DNA from: Alitta virens
Taxonomy: Eukaryota; Annelida; Polychaeta; Phyllodocida; Nereididae
Length of the DNA: 64,000 bases
Assembly (NCBI GenBank): GCA_932294295.1
Contig: OW028585.1
Location: forward strand, 1,086,001 to 1,150,000
Direction: 5' to 3'
In this document: in pieces, positions 25,660-39,747 of the stretch
How the letters are laid out: the number at the start of each line of letters is the position of its first letter
Position numbering within the stretch: the first letter of the stretch is position 1
Notes under the pieces: generated by a model
What the model saw: the letters and a program-made list of their open reading frames with translations, nothing else
Told to the model about the DNA's origin: nothing
The model's database searches: none
Program-made: the position numbers and the translations under genes

Positions 25660-26840
25660 CATTCCAGTTAGATATATATATAATTTTTATTGACGGAAGA
25701 TGTCAGAAAAGACATATATGTCACAAGTACAAAAGATAAAAAGAAATAAAAACAATCAGAAAAAAAAAAAAAGGGAATACAACAAAGACTATAGTTACAG
25801 ATGGTTCCAGCCACCAAATTAAAGTATTTACATAGAAGTTAACATTAGTTTAGCTGTTTATCCACTCCTTATAAAATCCAATCAGAATCTTTCATACATA
25901 CAGCTTGTATCATAAACACAGTTATATTTTCCATATATAATACATATTAACATTTCAACAAAATACATTCCTTATATAATGTGTACGATATAACTATTTA
26001 CAGAATGATTTGACTTCAAAATAGCGCTAAATATATATTAATTATTAGGAAGTTTATATGTATATATTAACAGAGATTATCTGACTTCACTTCTAGAAAA
26101 CAAAATCACAAAGAGTTTTCATCATGGCAGTTCATGTAGGCAGTTCAAGATATATATGACTGCGCAATTTTTGGAGACAGATGAAGGCATTGTTTAAACA
26201 TCAGCTTGTAAAAGAAATTTTAGAAGAGAGTAGAAAATTACCAGGAGAGTGTTGGTAGTACTTATATACATAGTACTAATGTACCAGTACTAATGTACTA
26301 CCGGGTCAATTAACTTAGCGGAGTCGCCTAGCTACAGTCATATAGTCAGTTGCCAAAACTACAAAAAGTAAGTACATAACAGACATGCTCATGTGCAAAA
26401 ACTAATGGGGTGTATTTGGAGCAAATGCTTAACAGATCTAACAAATAATGAAATAATAATAAGAATTGCATGTTACCCTATATATATATATATGACTGGC
26501 CTATATATATATATATCTGGATACACCTATGTAGCTACAGCATTTTTATTTTTCTCTCAGACTTTTTCCCATGATTCTTTTCACTTCTTATTACATCACA
26601 TAGGGGTAAGGGTAGCACCCCTTGGAGTTATTACATGGGGCAAAGTGTTCTATTTACTCACCACTGGCGCCATCTGGATTGGGGTAAAGAAATCAGTCTT
26701 CCTTGAGTCACCTTGAGCAGTTACTAGAAAATGGTTTTTGATTGGGATGTTACAGTAATAAGTTTGTAATGGCTTCGTTTCGACACCATGCCAATTTCTT
26801 TGGACTATGTGGTTGCAGGAGTTGAACATGCTGCTATATT
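25660..26840. other. Non-coding stretch, nothing recognised
   Basis: AT-rich, with two (TA)n runs at 26478-26516. The 107-residue open frame at 26393-26716 runs through these and has no coding support. Confidence 0.4.
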
Positions 26841-26846
26841 TAGATA

Positions 26847-27040
26847 TGACGTCATTGTGGGTCACTACCGAACTGGATGCATGATTTTATTATACTTAAC
26901 AATATGACACAATGGATGAACAGGGTTATTTTCCATACTGTTATTCTGGACTTCAATTTAGGTTATTAAGTAGAACAACTACATTTGTTCATTTCGAACT
27001 TTCGAATTACCAACTATGACGTCATTGGTTTGTGACGTCA
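26847..27040. promoter_or_regulatory. Cluster of three CRE palindromes
   Basis: Perfect TGACGTCA is at 26847-26854, 27017-27024 and 27033-27040, about 1.8-2 kb upstream of the giant-exon start at 28828. CREB/ATF-family binding is inferred from the motif. Confidence 0.35.
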
Positions 27041-27599
27041 TAAATTATACAGGTGGCGTCATCAATTTCGACTGTGGAATTGAAATCAAGACACTTGGAT
27101 GCATAAAAATATAGAATTGATCAATGTTAATGCCTAAAACTGCATATGATAGCTTCACAAGAGATACAAATGCTGGAAGTTTACTCTAAACATAAATTTT
27201 CCATTCAGCATAATATCAAAAGTTTCATTGGCACCTAGGCACTCTTTCAACCCACTGAACTCTCTGAAGCCCAGGACCTATAGAAGACTACAACAGATGT
27301 CTACCTGAGATATCTACTTGAGATGTCTACTCAATATGTCTATCTGATGCACACATACAGAAGTTCCAGAGAGGACTATACATTCCCTAATCTTCTCAGT
27401 GAAAGATCAAAGCTTTGATGGAGCAGATTGAATTCAGGACGAGATCACAAGTCTTATAATTTCTATTGATAATTAAATCAAATCTGTGAACAAGATGCTG
27501 AACTAGTAGGGGAAGGTCAGGACTGGTGGATTATGTTATTGAATTACAGAAACAAGACAAAGGGAGATGAGATTATATGCTGCTACAAACTGATTCTAC

Positions 27600-27960
27600 A
27601 TTAGATTAGATGATGTACATCTATAACTGTGTGATTAGATTAGATTAGATTAGAATAATTGATTATATCGGATGACATTGAAGTTTGATGATTCGATTAG
27701 AATAAGTTAGATTAACAGCAGGGTGTTATATTTGATTATCTAAATAGATAAGATGAGATTAGTTCAGATTAGATTAGATTAGCTTGCATTAGAAAAGATT
27801 AGACTAGTATATACTAGACTATATTAGACTAGATTAGATTAGATAGTATTAGATTAAATTAGGTCACTAAGACTATTAGGGTCGAATACTAGACTAGACT
27901 AGACTAGATTAGACTATATTAGATTAGATTAGATTAGATTAGATTAGATAAGATTAGTAG
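27600..27960. repeat. (GATTA)n-rich degenerate pentanucleotide repeat
   Basis: Repeats of gatta/gacta are scattered and clustered, and 'cactaagactattagggtc' occurs twice (27865 and 27965). Confidence 0.8.
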
Positions 27961-28827
27961 CCATCACTAAGACTATTAGGGTCCAGATTCAATTACTTAA
28001 CTGAGAATACAATTTCTAAGATAACTTAAGTCAGTTTCAGCCAAACTCAGTGTAATGGAAAATGCTCATATTTTGATCACAAAGGTCAGAGGTTGTTATT
28101 ATCCTGACTTCAGCAAATACATGCTTTATATATAATGCTACCAGTCAGCCAGGTGTTATGGCTTCATTTATGACTGTATATCCCAGGGATGCAGCCCACA
28201 TCACATGACCATGCTGTGTTACTATATTAGTGCTGCCACCTTGTGTTAATCATCTGAGTCATATGTAATGTTGTCCTTTGTAACGTCATACATACACACA
28301 CACACTGTACTGTTGACTGGGTTGTTATCCGTACATATGGCATGTGTTCACAGTGATCATTAGATAGCCAAGTGCTGGGCCTGTGTGTTAACCTCAGCCA
28401 TTGTAATATACAAGAGGCACAAGGATTTTATGTGGCCAAGAAAATTACCTGCCACATGGGATATTTTCAAAGGAACAGTTTTTTCTTTCTGGTGCAACGT
28501 TAAACAACGACCTGTTGAATCATCTACACTTTCGTCAGTTGGATATATTGAGTGTCATGTGAGATTAACAGTATTTTCGAAAGAGAAAATTTGCCCCTCA
28601 TTCTGCAAATGAATAATTTTCGAACTGTACCTTCAGCTGTACCTTGATTAATCTTAAATTTCATCAAACGAAAAAGCTCATGAACAACTAGTCTTTATAT
28701 TGGAATAGCAACTCTGTATTAACTCACGACAAAAGGAATTACATTCATCAATGTTCTCTGGTTTCATCATCAAGAACTGAATGCACCATTAAGATCATCT
28801 GAGATTTTGTCAAATTGAACTTTCAAA

Positions 28828-31800
28828 ATGGATTTATCAAAGTCATTCACTGAGCAGCCATTCAGAAAAGACAGTGTACCAGAATTAGCAGACTCCATAT
28901 TTCCAAGAAAAAATACCAAGTCTCCACCAAGTCAGGACATAAGGACTGCTAAATCTCTACCAAGTCAAGACTTAGGGAATACTAAGTCTCAACCCAGTCA
29001 GGACATGCGGGGTGCACCTAGGTTGGAATATATTGGGAATGATGATATTTCGCAGTCTTGTGATGCAAGATTTTATGACTTTGATGAAAAATTTGCTGGT
29101 GATGATGCTGAATCAGAAGAACTGGATTATGATGATGTCATGAGATCAAAGTATAGAACTGCTTTTTTCCAACCTGGTTTCAACACCCCAAATCTTTCAA
29201 AATCATTGCCAAGTACATTCGAAGCATTACACGGAAATCACGATTACTCATGTTCAAGTACAAGTATCATCAGATCAGATAATGCACCATGTCCAAGTAT
29301 GTTTTCAAGTACAAGTTCGTTATACTTTGAACCTGGTAGTACAACTGCAAGTACGCCACATCTGGAGAGTCATGAACTGGAAAGAACAAAACTGGCTTGT
29401 CACGGGCTTGAAACTAGAAATGTGGCTAGCAATGATATCGAAGGTTCAAGTATGAAGCAAACTGACATTGTACTTGAGAACGCAGACAAGGGAGACTTAC
29501 CACCAACAACCGAATTGGATATTCCAGAACGGATGTGCTACAGTACAATGCAATTAGAGTTGATGACAGATCCTTTAGGTTTAAGTACAAATGATCGTTG
29601 CGATAAACTATGGTCAAGTACAACAGCTCTCGATAAAGCTGCACAAGATGATTCAAGTATGGACTTGAGCATAGATAGTGCATGGTCAAGTACACTTGAT
29701 TTAGATAGTAGTAGAGAGATGACGGGTGATACTGAAATGGACTTTTTAGATAGGAACTGTTTCAGCTCGATAGAAATTCAATTGAGCTCGGACTGGCGAT
29801 ACGAAGCAACATCGGTAGAAAATCTAGGCTATGGTGAAAGTTTCCAAGGCAAAGGTGAAACTATTCAAGATAGGGTAGATGTCAAAAGGCCATGTTCAAG
29901 TTCATTACAGATACAACTGAGTTCAGCCAGAATAGATCAACGCACAGATGAGAAGGCAGGCATTCGAAAAGCATGGTCAAGTACAAGTGATTTGACTTCA
30001 CGAGTAAAGGATAGGTTATACACAGACTCAAGAGCATCACCTATGACAGGTTTAAGTACGGAAACAAAGGCTTCAATGCAAAGTAGCTCTTATTTCCAAA
30101 GTTCAGGCAATGCTGCTGATGAGAAATCCAAAAAGTCTGAAATAAATATTGAAAACAGACGCTCAAGTACTGGTTCGAGTACAGGCCGAAGTTCAAGGAT
30201 ATTACAGAAAGCATGGTCAAGTATGCCAGATATAGGTCAGGTACATCGTTTCGATGAAGTGTGGCCAGGTTTAGTAAGAGAATCAAAGGCTAAGGTATTA
30301 CAAACTGGGATAGGTCAAAATATAATGATAAAGAGGGAAAGTACAGTAAGCGAAGGTGTAAGTAAGGATACAGGCTCAAGTGGAATAGCTGATCTAAGTA
30401 GCCCAAAGAAAGGTTCAAGTCCAATAAGAAGCAGAATACCAAGACTTACTACAAGAGTGAACACCATGCCTAAAACTATGTCTAACACAAACTCAGACAA
30501 GGTACACAAGCCAGCTAGTTTCAAAACAAAATCCACCGGGGGCAAAATCAGTAAGAAGCCCCCAATTCATGAAAAGGTGACTTTTTTACAAAGTTACCCC
30601 GCAGCTGATGGACGGGTGAACCAACAGGGCTTCAAGGTGAATGTTAATGTCAGACAAGGGTTGAGACAAGGGGTGAGGATGGCACCCCTTCATTTGCATA
30701 ACAACATGCCCCAGGGGTTAGTGCAGTCTGTCAAGTCAAAGCAACAAGCTATCAAAGCTAAACACCTCACTGGGCCACATCAGGGAGCTTCTATTATGCA
30801 TGTTGGCCAAAGGTCGAATGATGGAAAAGTAACATTATCCTCACTTGCTGTTAATGGTACTGCTTCAAATGATATTGCTTATCCCACTAATGATGTTGCT
30901 GCTGCTGCTGCAGCTGATGTTGCTTATGATGATTCTGATGATGTAACCTTAGTACCTAGTGATGAACACAAAACACATGAAGTGAAGCATGATATTTATT
31001 TGCAAGATAATGCTACAAATGAACACAATGACAGCATGGAGCCCACCTACAAGGCACAACATGGCCCAAGTCAAAGGTTCAGTGATATATCTAGTTGTCA
31101 GAATGTTAGCAGTTTTAAGTGTAGTTATCTTAGCAGTCAAGCGGGTGAAGGTGAGGGCATTTGGGAAGATGAATGCAGAGATAAAAGTAAGACCAATCAG
31201 TCTTACTTACCTCAGCACACTAATAGGGATTCTTCTCTTAGTATCGACACCACCATGTTATCTCCACAAGACATAGCTGACATTGAAGCATCCAAGATTG
31301 CTGATGCCAGTGTTGGTGCTAATTGTCTCAGTTCTGAGACAACTACTGGGCCTCGTTATGGCATGAGTGATAGCCTTGGTGATAGCACTGGTGCTGAGTA
31401 CTCTACTGCAAACACACACTTGTCTAAGCAAAGCAAGTACTCAATTCATTTACCTGTGAGTACTAGAGTTCTTGAAGGTAGAGAAGGTGAGGCTAAGGTA
31501 ATTGCCAAAGACAAGGCAATGCACTCAAACAAAACTAGTGAGGACTCATCAAGGAAATGTCCTAGTATGATATCACTAGTTTTAGATGGTGAATCAGGCA
31601 TGATTAAGTCTGACAACAAACCAATTCAAAAGTCAGTGTCTATGAAATCTTTGACCCGTTCATTGAATACAAAGTCTGATTCGAAAACAAAATCTACTTC
31701 TTTCATGTCTTCGTTAGAGAATATCTCGGTGTCAGGACCACAGGCACACAATTCATTAGTGCCAGTGAAATACATCATTGATTTGCCTCCTGTAGCAATT

Positions 31801-34800
31801 ATGAAAACGGCATCTTTGCCCTACTTAGATTCAACAGTAAATGAAAACATTCTATTTAAACAGGAAAAGAAAAGTAGACTGATAGATGGGTCTTCATATG
31901 TAAAGAATGTCAAATCTGATGGGAATGGTTCAAATGGAAGTAACCTCTCACCAAGCCAATCAAGTAGTCAACTGGTGACATCAGCTAGCTTTAGTGGTGT
32001 GGCAGAGCAGCCAGCAATTTCAGCAGGCAATCTAAGTACACCCAACACTGTGGAAATGTCAGGGGATACAGCTACTGGCAAAACACTCGCGATGAGTGAA
32101 AGAGGTAGGCCAGATACATCAGATACTCAGAAAGATGACAAGCCAGACACATTAGAGGGAAGTATACAGTACTCAAACACACATCAACAGAGCCACAGGC
32201 ACAATAGAGATATAGTATCTGCAAAGACAGCTGCTAAAGCAGAGACTCTAGTTCTCAAGAATGATTTAGGTAACACAGATGACAGTACACCTAGCAATGC
32301 TTGCATATCAGTGACTGCCACAGAAATATTACCAGCCAACACTTCAGACACATCTGTCTTAGCAAAAGCCCTATCAGAATCCCCCAGACTGTGCAGAATT
32401 CAGCACCTCCAAATAAACGATACGAAAAGATATGGCAGGTATCCCAACTCCTTAGAAAAGTCTGCCACCGCGGTGTTTAGGGAAGGAGAAAACAGTCGAG
32501 TTAATGCATGCATCAGAAACACAAGTATTCTTTTGCCTCTCCCTAATACTCCAAATGAAGAGCAGGTTCCTCTAAGGATTACAGCAGAGATTAATCCCAA
32601 GACAACTGATATACATGAAGGGATTACCATTGCAAGTGAAGCAGAGATTAATCCTAGGACAGCTGAAGGACACCCAGGAAAAACCTTTAAAAGGGAAGCA
32701 GATATTAATCCCAAGACAACTGGAAGACACCCATGGATTACCATTACAAGTGAAACAGAGATTAATCCCAAGACAGCTGAGAGACATTTAGGGATTACCA
32801 TTAACGATCCCGGTCAAGATCAAGTGAAGATTATCAACAAAGTTCAAGAGGACAGTGAGAATAAAAACACAGACGTGAGCTGTGATATCCTAGCAAGTGT
32901 AGAAAAGGGCCAACCAACGCACGATGGACAGACTAATCTTGGGATTACACATGAAGAGCAGACATTTTCTGGGATTATAAATGCAGACCAGGATAATCCA
33001 GGGATTATAGCATCCAAGGTGACCTATTCAAGTGAAAGACGGGTCTTTCCAGGGATTACATTGGAAGGAGATAATCCTGATGTTAGGCCAACTGAGGGAC
33101 ATACTCCTCTTGGGAGGGATCATCCAGAACAGTCTAACTTGAATGAATTGAATGAAGGACAGGCAGAAAACTATCAAAGTATTACGTCTGAAAGAAAATC
33201 GCCTTCATTAATTACAAATGAATGCCACACACCACCTCCATGGATTGAAACTGAAACTCTATCTGAGGTAAATGTCCCGAGTGATGATGACGAGGTGACT
33301 TTCGACGCTTTCGACCAAGTTTTTTGTAAAGCCATTTGCTTTGACGATGCATTAGGAAGCTTAACTTGTGCAAATGAAGATAATGAACATGCAAGCAGTA
33401 GCAATGATGGAGATTCAGCTTCATACCTAGAACATAGTGATGCTCGAATAAATGCTGCAGCGACTGCACATGTTTCTGTAAACAAAGACAATAAAGATCG
33501 CCAAAACGAAACACCAGAAATTAAAGGGAATGTTTATGACCTTCACAAACAGCATTTACATGAAGCACAAAGTCAAAATGACTCCCATGAAGCAGAAAAT
33601 GACTACATAAATCACCAAAACACACTTCTTGCACTAGAACATAAGTTGAAGCAAGATGAGTCACCAGATAAGACAAGAAGAGCAGAGGTAAACACACTCT
33701 CTGCATTGAGCTACATTAAGCAAGGAGCCAGGCCAGAAGGATGGGAGGATAGGAGAGGGATAGATAAAGCTATCAAGGTGGATAGGTCCTTTTCTCTAGG
33801 TGATTTGATGAGTGTTGTCCAGCAATCACCAGAGCAGAAACAAGAGCCCAAGAACACCTTGTACACAATTGAACTGCTACATCAAGGTTTAAAGGAAGAC
33901 AAAACCCTCACCTTGAGGAAAAGGTTTGGTGAGAAGAGCCACAAGGCTAATGAGTGCTTCAGACCATTAGATGTCAATGATAGGTTGTCAGACAAGATAG
34001 ATCAAAATCCAAACTTGTCTGAATTTGAGTTACATGACAATTTCAACCGAGCGAATAAGCTTGATGACAACAGAACGAAACAAAAGACTCAACAGCCTGC
34101 ACTTCCTGTAGACAGCCAAACAAAACACGAAAACATTTCAGTAAATTATGTTGACAAAGATTTGGCAGCAAAGAGGTTGGATTATTTCAACAGAATCAGA
34201 CAAAACATTGGGAAGAGCGCTCCACCAACACCACCAACACCACCAACACCGTCAAAGGAATCAAGCCGCCAACTTCTGAAATCGAGAACTTATGAAAACT
34301 TACAACAATTTCCCAGCAGCCCTGTGTTTTGTGCTGACGCTACTTGGTTGCTAAGGACGTCAGCGAGTTCCCATAGCAAGGTACCTAGCAACCAGAATAC
34401 ACAAGTCTCGTTTCCTCTTGCACAACAAACGTCATATCAAAAGCCATCCTCCAAAGATCTTTTGTTAGAGGCGACTGCATCTCCACTCACCGGAAATGCC
34501 GGTTACCATAGCAACCAAGATGTATCGGAGAACAAAACTGACATTTCGAAAGATTCCAAAACTCCAGTGTATTGTAGTGTGACTTTGAGCAAAAGCCAAA
34601 CAGATAACACAGAGGAGTTGGAATTATTCAAAGGATTGAAACTCTCCTCCAAAACAGGAGACAGGACAATTGATGACGTCACAAACACTTACACCTTCTG
34701 TTTCTTGAACCCCCTGGAAAGGAGTGTTTCATTGCAGGAAGTAAATGATTCAGAATTCCATGGTAATTCCTCAGAAGAGAGACTGACAAAATCCATGGAA

Positions 34801-35277
34801 GCCTTACCATTATCACGTGATGAAGGTGACCCAATTATGACGTCATATGCAAATGAGGAGAATGAGGAGGAAGTAGATGGTGCAGAAAGGGCTACACCAT
34901 ATTTGGAATTAGGTGGAGGTTACTTGTGGTTTTGGAATCCTGATCACAAAACTGTTGAAATTACAAGTCAACCAAACGTCAAGAGGAAGAAAGTGCTTAA
35001 GCAGGACATTTCTGAATCCAGTAAACTTGGAAATGACAGTGAAACTGGTTCCAGTGGAAAACCTGTAGTAACAAATGGAGAATTGCAAGAAAAAACAGAA
35101 TCACAAGATTCCAAAGTAGTTCCAGCAGATTCCGTCGCAGCGAAAGATTCTGCGGTCAAAATGGAAACGAAAGGAAAGAAACGAAAGAGAGACTTCATTG
35201 TCAGGAGAAGGTCAAGTGTTGACATCAACTACAGTAACAACCAGTGGAATATCAATGTGTCATACAGAAAAGTCCCT
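28828..35277 (+). CDS. Giant exon 1: 2150-codon disordered N-terminal exon, gene unknown
   Basis: ATG at 28828 (ttcaaaATGg) is the first after an in-frame TGA at 28816, and no acceptor lies between. The frame stays open for 2150 codons to CCT|gtaagt at 35277, phase 0. Without splicing it ends four codons later at TAA, so a spliced exon is likely. The protein is Ser/Thr/Asp/Glu/Lys-rich with no recognised domain. Visible structure: three KSxPSQD repeats (31-59), about eight W/F-SSTxxL motifs (155-470), four 19-residue INPKT repeats (1254-1327), a PTPP tract, and a basic end with KGKKRKRD (2115-2122, possible nuclear signal) and RRRSSV (2126-2131, a basophilic-kinase type site). It is probably an alternative N-terminus joined to exons right of the window. 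A scaffold role is only a guess. Confidence 0.8.
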
Positions 35278-35283
35278 GTAAGT

Positions 35284-37050
35284 CAGTTTTAATTCCTCAA
35301 TGATTGAAATGAAGAAGGCTTGTATAGCATGAACATCATTCTGTATGTGATTTGAATTGAGCCTAATATAGGCCCAACTTGATCAGTCAATTTCACTGGA
35401 TTGTATCCCAGCACATATTTAGCACACTTTAATTGGGCACATATCAACAGCAATTCGTTGTGCTGTTTTATTTTCTATTTTTAATGTTCCCATATAAATA
35501 GTACATATAATGTTTCACATAAACAGTGTAGATAATGTGTTAGCTGCTGACAGACCAGTTTCGATTCAACACCAGAGGGGCTGTGACCTTTACAAATGTG
35601 AATTCAGTGTAATATGTTATGCTGAGGTTAAGACCTATCCAAGATATTCATTGTAATCAAGACTTAGTAAATATATATTTCAATAAATTAGATGTAAAGT
35701 TGTTGATGGTGAAATGTGCAGATATATGAATATCATAATTGCTAGATTTCTGGCCTAACAATCAGAAGTTATCTATATTTAGAACCAGGGTTACAATCAG
35801 ACAATTAGGGTAACATATCAATAACTGCAGTAGTATATTGATCATTAGCATCCAATTGATCACTATGATGACACTAACGGGGCTAAGACTACCACCCCCT
35901 CCCCTCCCCTTATCACCCCATATCTCACAAGGGGGTATTGTGTTCTATGGACTGTAGGGTGGGCATTCTTACCCCCTCTCATCCAATGCTTGCCATACCC
36001 CTGGGGTAATTGTATTTACCCTCCACACCATTGTGTGTGTGTCCTCTAGGTTAGGCTATCTAGTCCTGCCTGCCCCTCCTGTGGGGTAAATGGAACTGCC
36101 CAAGTGTTGTTATGGAAGCTTGTGTAGGGTTAGTGCATGCAGAAGAAACAGTCAAAGTATTACTTTGAAAACTACAATATTAAATAAAAACTGGCATTTT
36201 GGGTGGATAAGACAATGTATATGCTCAATATCACTTATTAAATGAGAGAATTCAGTATCATACTGTACATTAACTATATGGAGTGATATTAACTGTACCA
36301 TACTTCCAGAATGCATAAAATGCACTAAAAGGAGGCATCCACCAATATTATTGAATAGAATCTAATTGTGCAAATCATGAAACAATCTTTTGCAACATCA
36401 TGTGATGTTCGTGTTGTTGGTTACATTATATTTATGAAATTAAATATAAGTAATTGCTTAACCACATTGACTTTGGTATTGAGTTTATCACACCTTGGTA
36501 AAGTTATCACACCTTTACGTGGATGGATTCTCAACCAGAGGCCAAAAGAAGAACATAGATAGCAGTAGAATGACCGGCAAGTTCTAGATGACAATTATTA
36601 CCTGATAGAAGAACCATTTTTACTGAATCTGGGTTAGTGTACAAACTGTATGTTGCAAGCAATAGATCCTAGTGATTGTTTGTCACACTTACATAGATTT
36701 ATCACACTTTCAATTGATCAAAATATGAAAGAGGCTTTTCTACAAAGGTGAGGACAAAGGGCCTACAAATATTATATATATTCATACATACATACATTCA
36801 CTTTATTCTTTCCGTTTTTCGCTACTAGCCCCTTCCAAAGATACTAAGGGGTCCTTATTGTAGAGCTCACAGGTTATTAAATGGCTTATCTTTATGGTAA
36901 TAATCTATTCATCCAAGAGCCTACCAGAGGAAGTAGGCAAATATACTATGTACAAACATTATCTGTAGTTTCCATGAACCTATCACCACAAGTACTGTTG
37001 CACAAACCAAACTTGGTTTAACAACCTTGATAATGCTGTAGGGACACATG
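35284..37050. other. Intronic stretch after giant exon 1, nothing recognised
   Basis: C-rich runs are near 35890-35930 and a 'cccctcctg' patch near 36070. No exon-like signal or repeat family was seen. Confidence 0.4.
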
Positions 37051-37082
37051 ACAGACAGACAGACAGCTAGACAGACAGACAG
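37050..37082. repeat. (AGAC)n microsatellite
   Basis: Two agacagacagac runs are interrupted by one 'agct'. Confidence 0.85.
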
Positions 37083-37232
37083 TACATTTTATTCGACCAG
37101 ACATAAACAAATGCGTGTAATGACAATTTTACAAAAAACAACAGTTACAGTCGGGTCAGGAGGACACTCATTAAGTCTTTAATAAAACACGCTAGCATGA
37201 GTGGCCTTTACACACATGTATAGAATGTGGCA

Positions 37233-37556
37233 AATAGTTGATTTTCACGGAAGGTTTTTTATATTTCCACCAGGTAGCTATGACATAATACTGCAATTCT
37301 ATCGGCTGAAAAAGTTCCCGCCCTTGGCTGTGATTGGCTGGAGCAAAGTGCATCCTAGCAGCAGCATTTTTAGTGCATTTTAATGTATATTTGACACCTT
37401 ATCATTCAGTTGATTTTTGTTATTTTTCTGAGAAAGTTATATTTATTGAATAAGTCAGTGATTATCTTCTATGTCTGAAAAGCAAAATGAGTAATGACAG
37501 GAGATGAAGGACTTATGTCTTGCTGAACTCAGGGCTCTTCAGTGAAAAGACTCTAT
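37233..37556 (+). mobile_element. MITE-like element (family A), copy 1
   Basis: A ~325-bp element with 5' end 'aatagt(g)gattttcacggaagg' and 3' end '...cagtgaaaagactctat'. The ends form an imperfect terminal inverted repeat (AATAG....TTTTCAC.GA). The centre has 'tttccaccaggt', 'gctgaaaaagttcccgccct' and 'ttagtgcattttaatgtata'. No coding capacity, so it would need an unlinked transposase. It is inverted relative to copy 2, 1.9 kb away. Confidence 0.75.
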
Positions 37557-39423
37557 ACTGACTGTAGTCACTGTACCAAACTTATAGATATACCTATAGA
37601 TATAACAGACATCAGCAGTATCAGACTGTAGTGCAGATACATAATTCATACACAGCACACAGTCCAGGCTGAGTTCTTCGCCATCTGTGAACCAAGACAT
37701 ATGCCCCAGATCAAGGGGTACCACAAGGTATCACAAGGTATCAGGGGGTATCAAGGGCAATTGGCCACTGCACCCCTGGGATCAGAAACAGGTGATGGGG
37801 TTACCTTGACCTCTTAAGCCATCCATGTTCAAATCGTGTACAAGGAATACTAAGTTACGAGTTTTCTGCCAGAACTTCCAGGCAGTTAGCTGTTTATCCA
37901 AGCTGTGACATAACGCAGAACTCAGTCTGTTAGCTGTGTTTGAATTATGTATATGCACTCTAGTCCCTTGCAACATAATTTTTGTTATATCTTACAGTTT
38001 GGTACATGTACTGTAATGTGCATGTTTTGCAAAAGTGCTGCTGAAGACAGGGTTGAAGTATATAGGAGATGGTTAGATTTCTAAAATAGAGTTTTCCAAT
38101 TAAATATATTGAGGAATCAACAGAATTCAAGTAATTCAAATTCATTAACTGGATATCAACCGCTGATATATATCAAGTCATGCCAAGTTAAGTTTGATTT
38201 TGTTGGCACAGCAACAGGTGAAAAGTATTACATGTTAAGAATAATAGATGCTGGTAAAAAAAATATATATATTTTTTTGGTACATTTTTCTTAACTCAGC
38301 TGCTGTGAGCCAATGAGAATGCTGTTTAAACAATGTATGTTGTACACCAACAGAGTATATTGGACTGCTGTTTAGTATGCTGGACGGCTATAGTGTATGT
38401 TGTACTATGTAAGGTGGTGCCCTCTGTTGCATTATGTATATTAACAGTGGTGCTTACTTTTGTGGAGAATATAAGCAATGTTGGATGGTGTATGCCAAAA
38501 TTCCATGTTAGAATCCTTGCTGACCATCCACTATTGCATATATAATATTACAATAAGGTGAATGCAATACAATACAACAAGATAAGCAGAGTTATTGGCA
38601 TCATGAAGTAAACTTAAAAATATGTTATCAATCACTATATTGTTATCATTATACAATTCTTTGTTACTACCACATATAAATTATGTTATGCTATGCTGGG
38701 ACTGCAAAACCACCAACATTAATCGAATACTCAAGAAAGCAATTTATTCAGTTTATAGAAATTATCACAAAAACTACTAGTCATGACTGTGATGTCACTA
38801 TAAGATTGGCTGGTGGGCAGGTAATTTAGTCTTCCCCACTGTGCTAATTTGCCCACATGCCTGTCAAAACAGTTGTTGCCTCAAATTAGGAGCAAAACAA
38901 ACAAGAGAAGATCATATTCCATTGGGTGAGTTCTAAGGAGGCCTTCTTAGCAGTTCCAGCTCCTACAACTGACAATGTAAACACTGTGCTGCAGTTGAGG
39001 GTGAATCCGCCATTGTTGTGCATCTGACAGGTGCTGCCATCTGGTAGATGGTGTGGGGAACTCTTACCATTGTTCATTGTTGCAAACAATGGTGTGTACC
39101 TCCAGATAGAAAAATAAGATGATAATTGCACCAAGTACCAGTTCAGTGCAATGCACAGTACATTGTATACCCAGACTTTCCCTATCTAGACTGAGTATCT
39201 AGACTACTACTAAAACAAATGAAAATAAACCCTGGTTACCTATTGCTTTCTAATGGAAGTTTTATTTTATTTATCAAGTCTACTGGCACTCCTGATACAT
39301 AAAATCTGGCCTCACTCAATTAAGAAAATTATTTTAACTGTTATGCAAATGTGGGTCTTTTGAGTTGGCTACTGGGTAGCTCCAGCTAGGTATGACTTGG
39401 TTTGGCTTGGCATAGCTTCAGGC
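37557..39423. other. Unique sequence between two inverted MITE copies
   Basis: Apart from a short 'aaggtatcacaaggtatc' repeat at 37730-37755, nothing was recognised. Confidence 0.4.
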
Positions 39424-39747
39424 AATAGTCTTTTCACTGAGAAGCCCTGAATTCAGCAAGACATGAGTCCTTCCTCACCTCTTATTACTCATTTTGCTTT
39501 TCAGACATAGAAGATAACCCCTGACTTATTCAATAAATATAACTTTCTCAGAAAAATAACAAAAATCAACTGAATGATTTGGTGTCAAATATACATTAAA
39601 ATGCACTAAAAATGCTGCTGCTAGGATGCACTTTGCTTCAGCCAATCACAGCCAAGGGCGGGAACTTTTTCAGCCAATATAATTGCAGTATTCTGTCATA
39701 GCCACCTGGTGGACATATAGAGAACCTTCCATGAAAATCCACTATTG
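39424..39747 (-). mobile_element. MITE-like element (family A), copy 2
   Basis: A minus-strand copy starting at its 3' end 'aatagtcttttcactgag' and ending 'tgaaaatccactatt'. It is full length and in opposite orientation to copy 1. Confidence 0.75.

Noticed and set aside
32400..33514. Minus-strand open frames of 100-133 codons
   Set aside because: They lie opposite giant exon 1, and the LGLISVS repeats are the complement of the 57-bp INPKT repeats.
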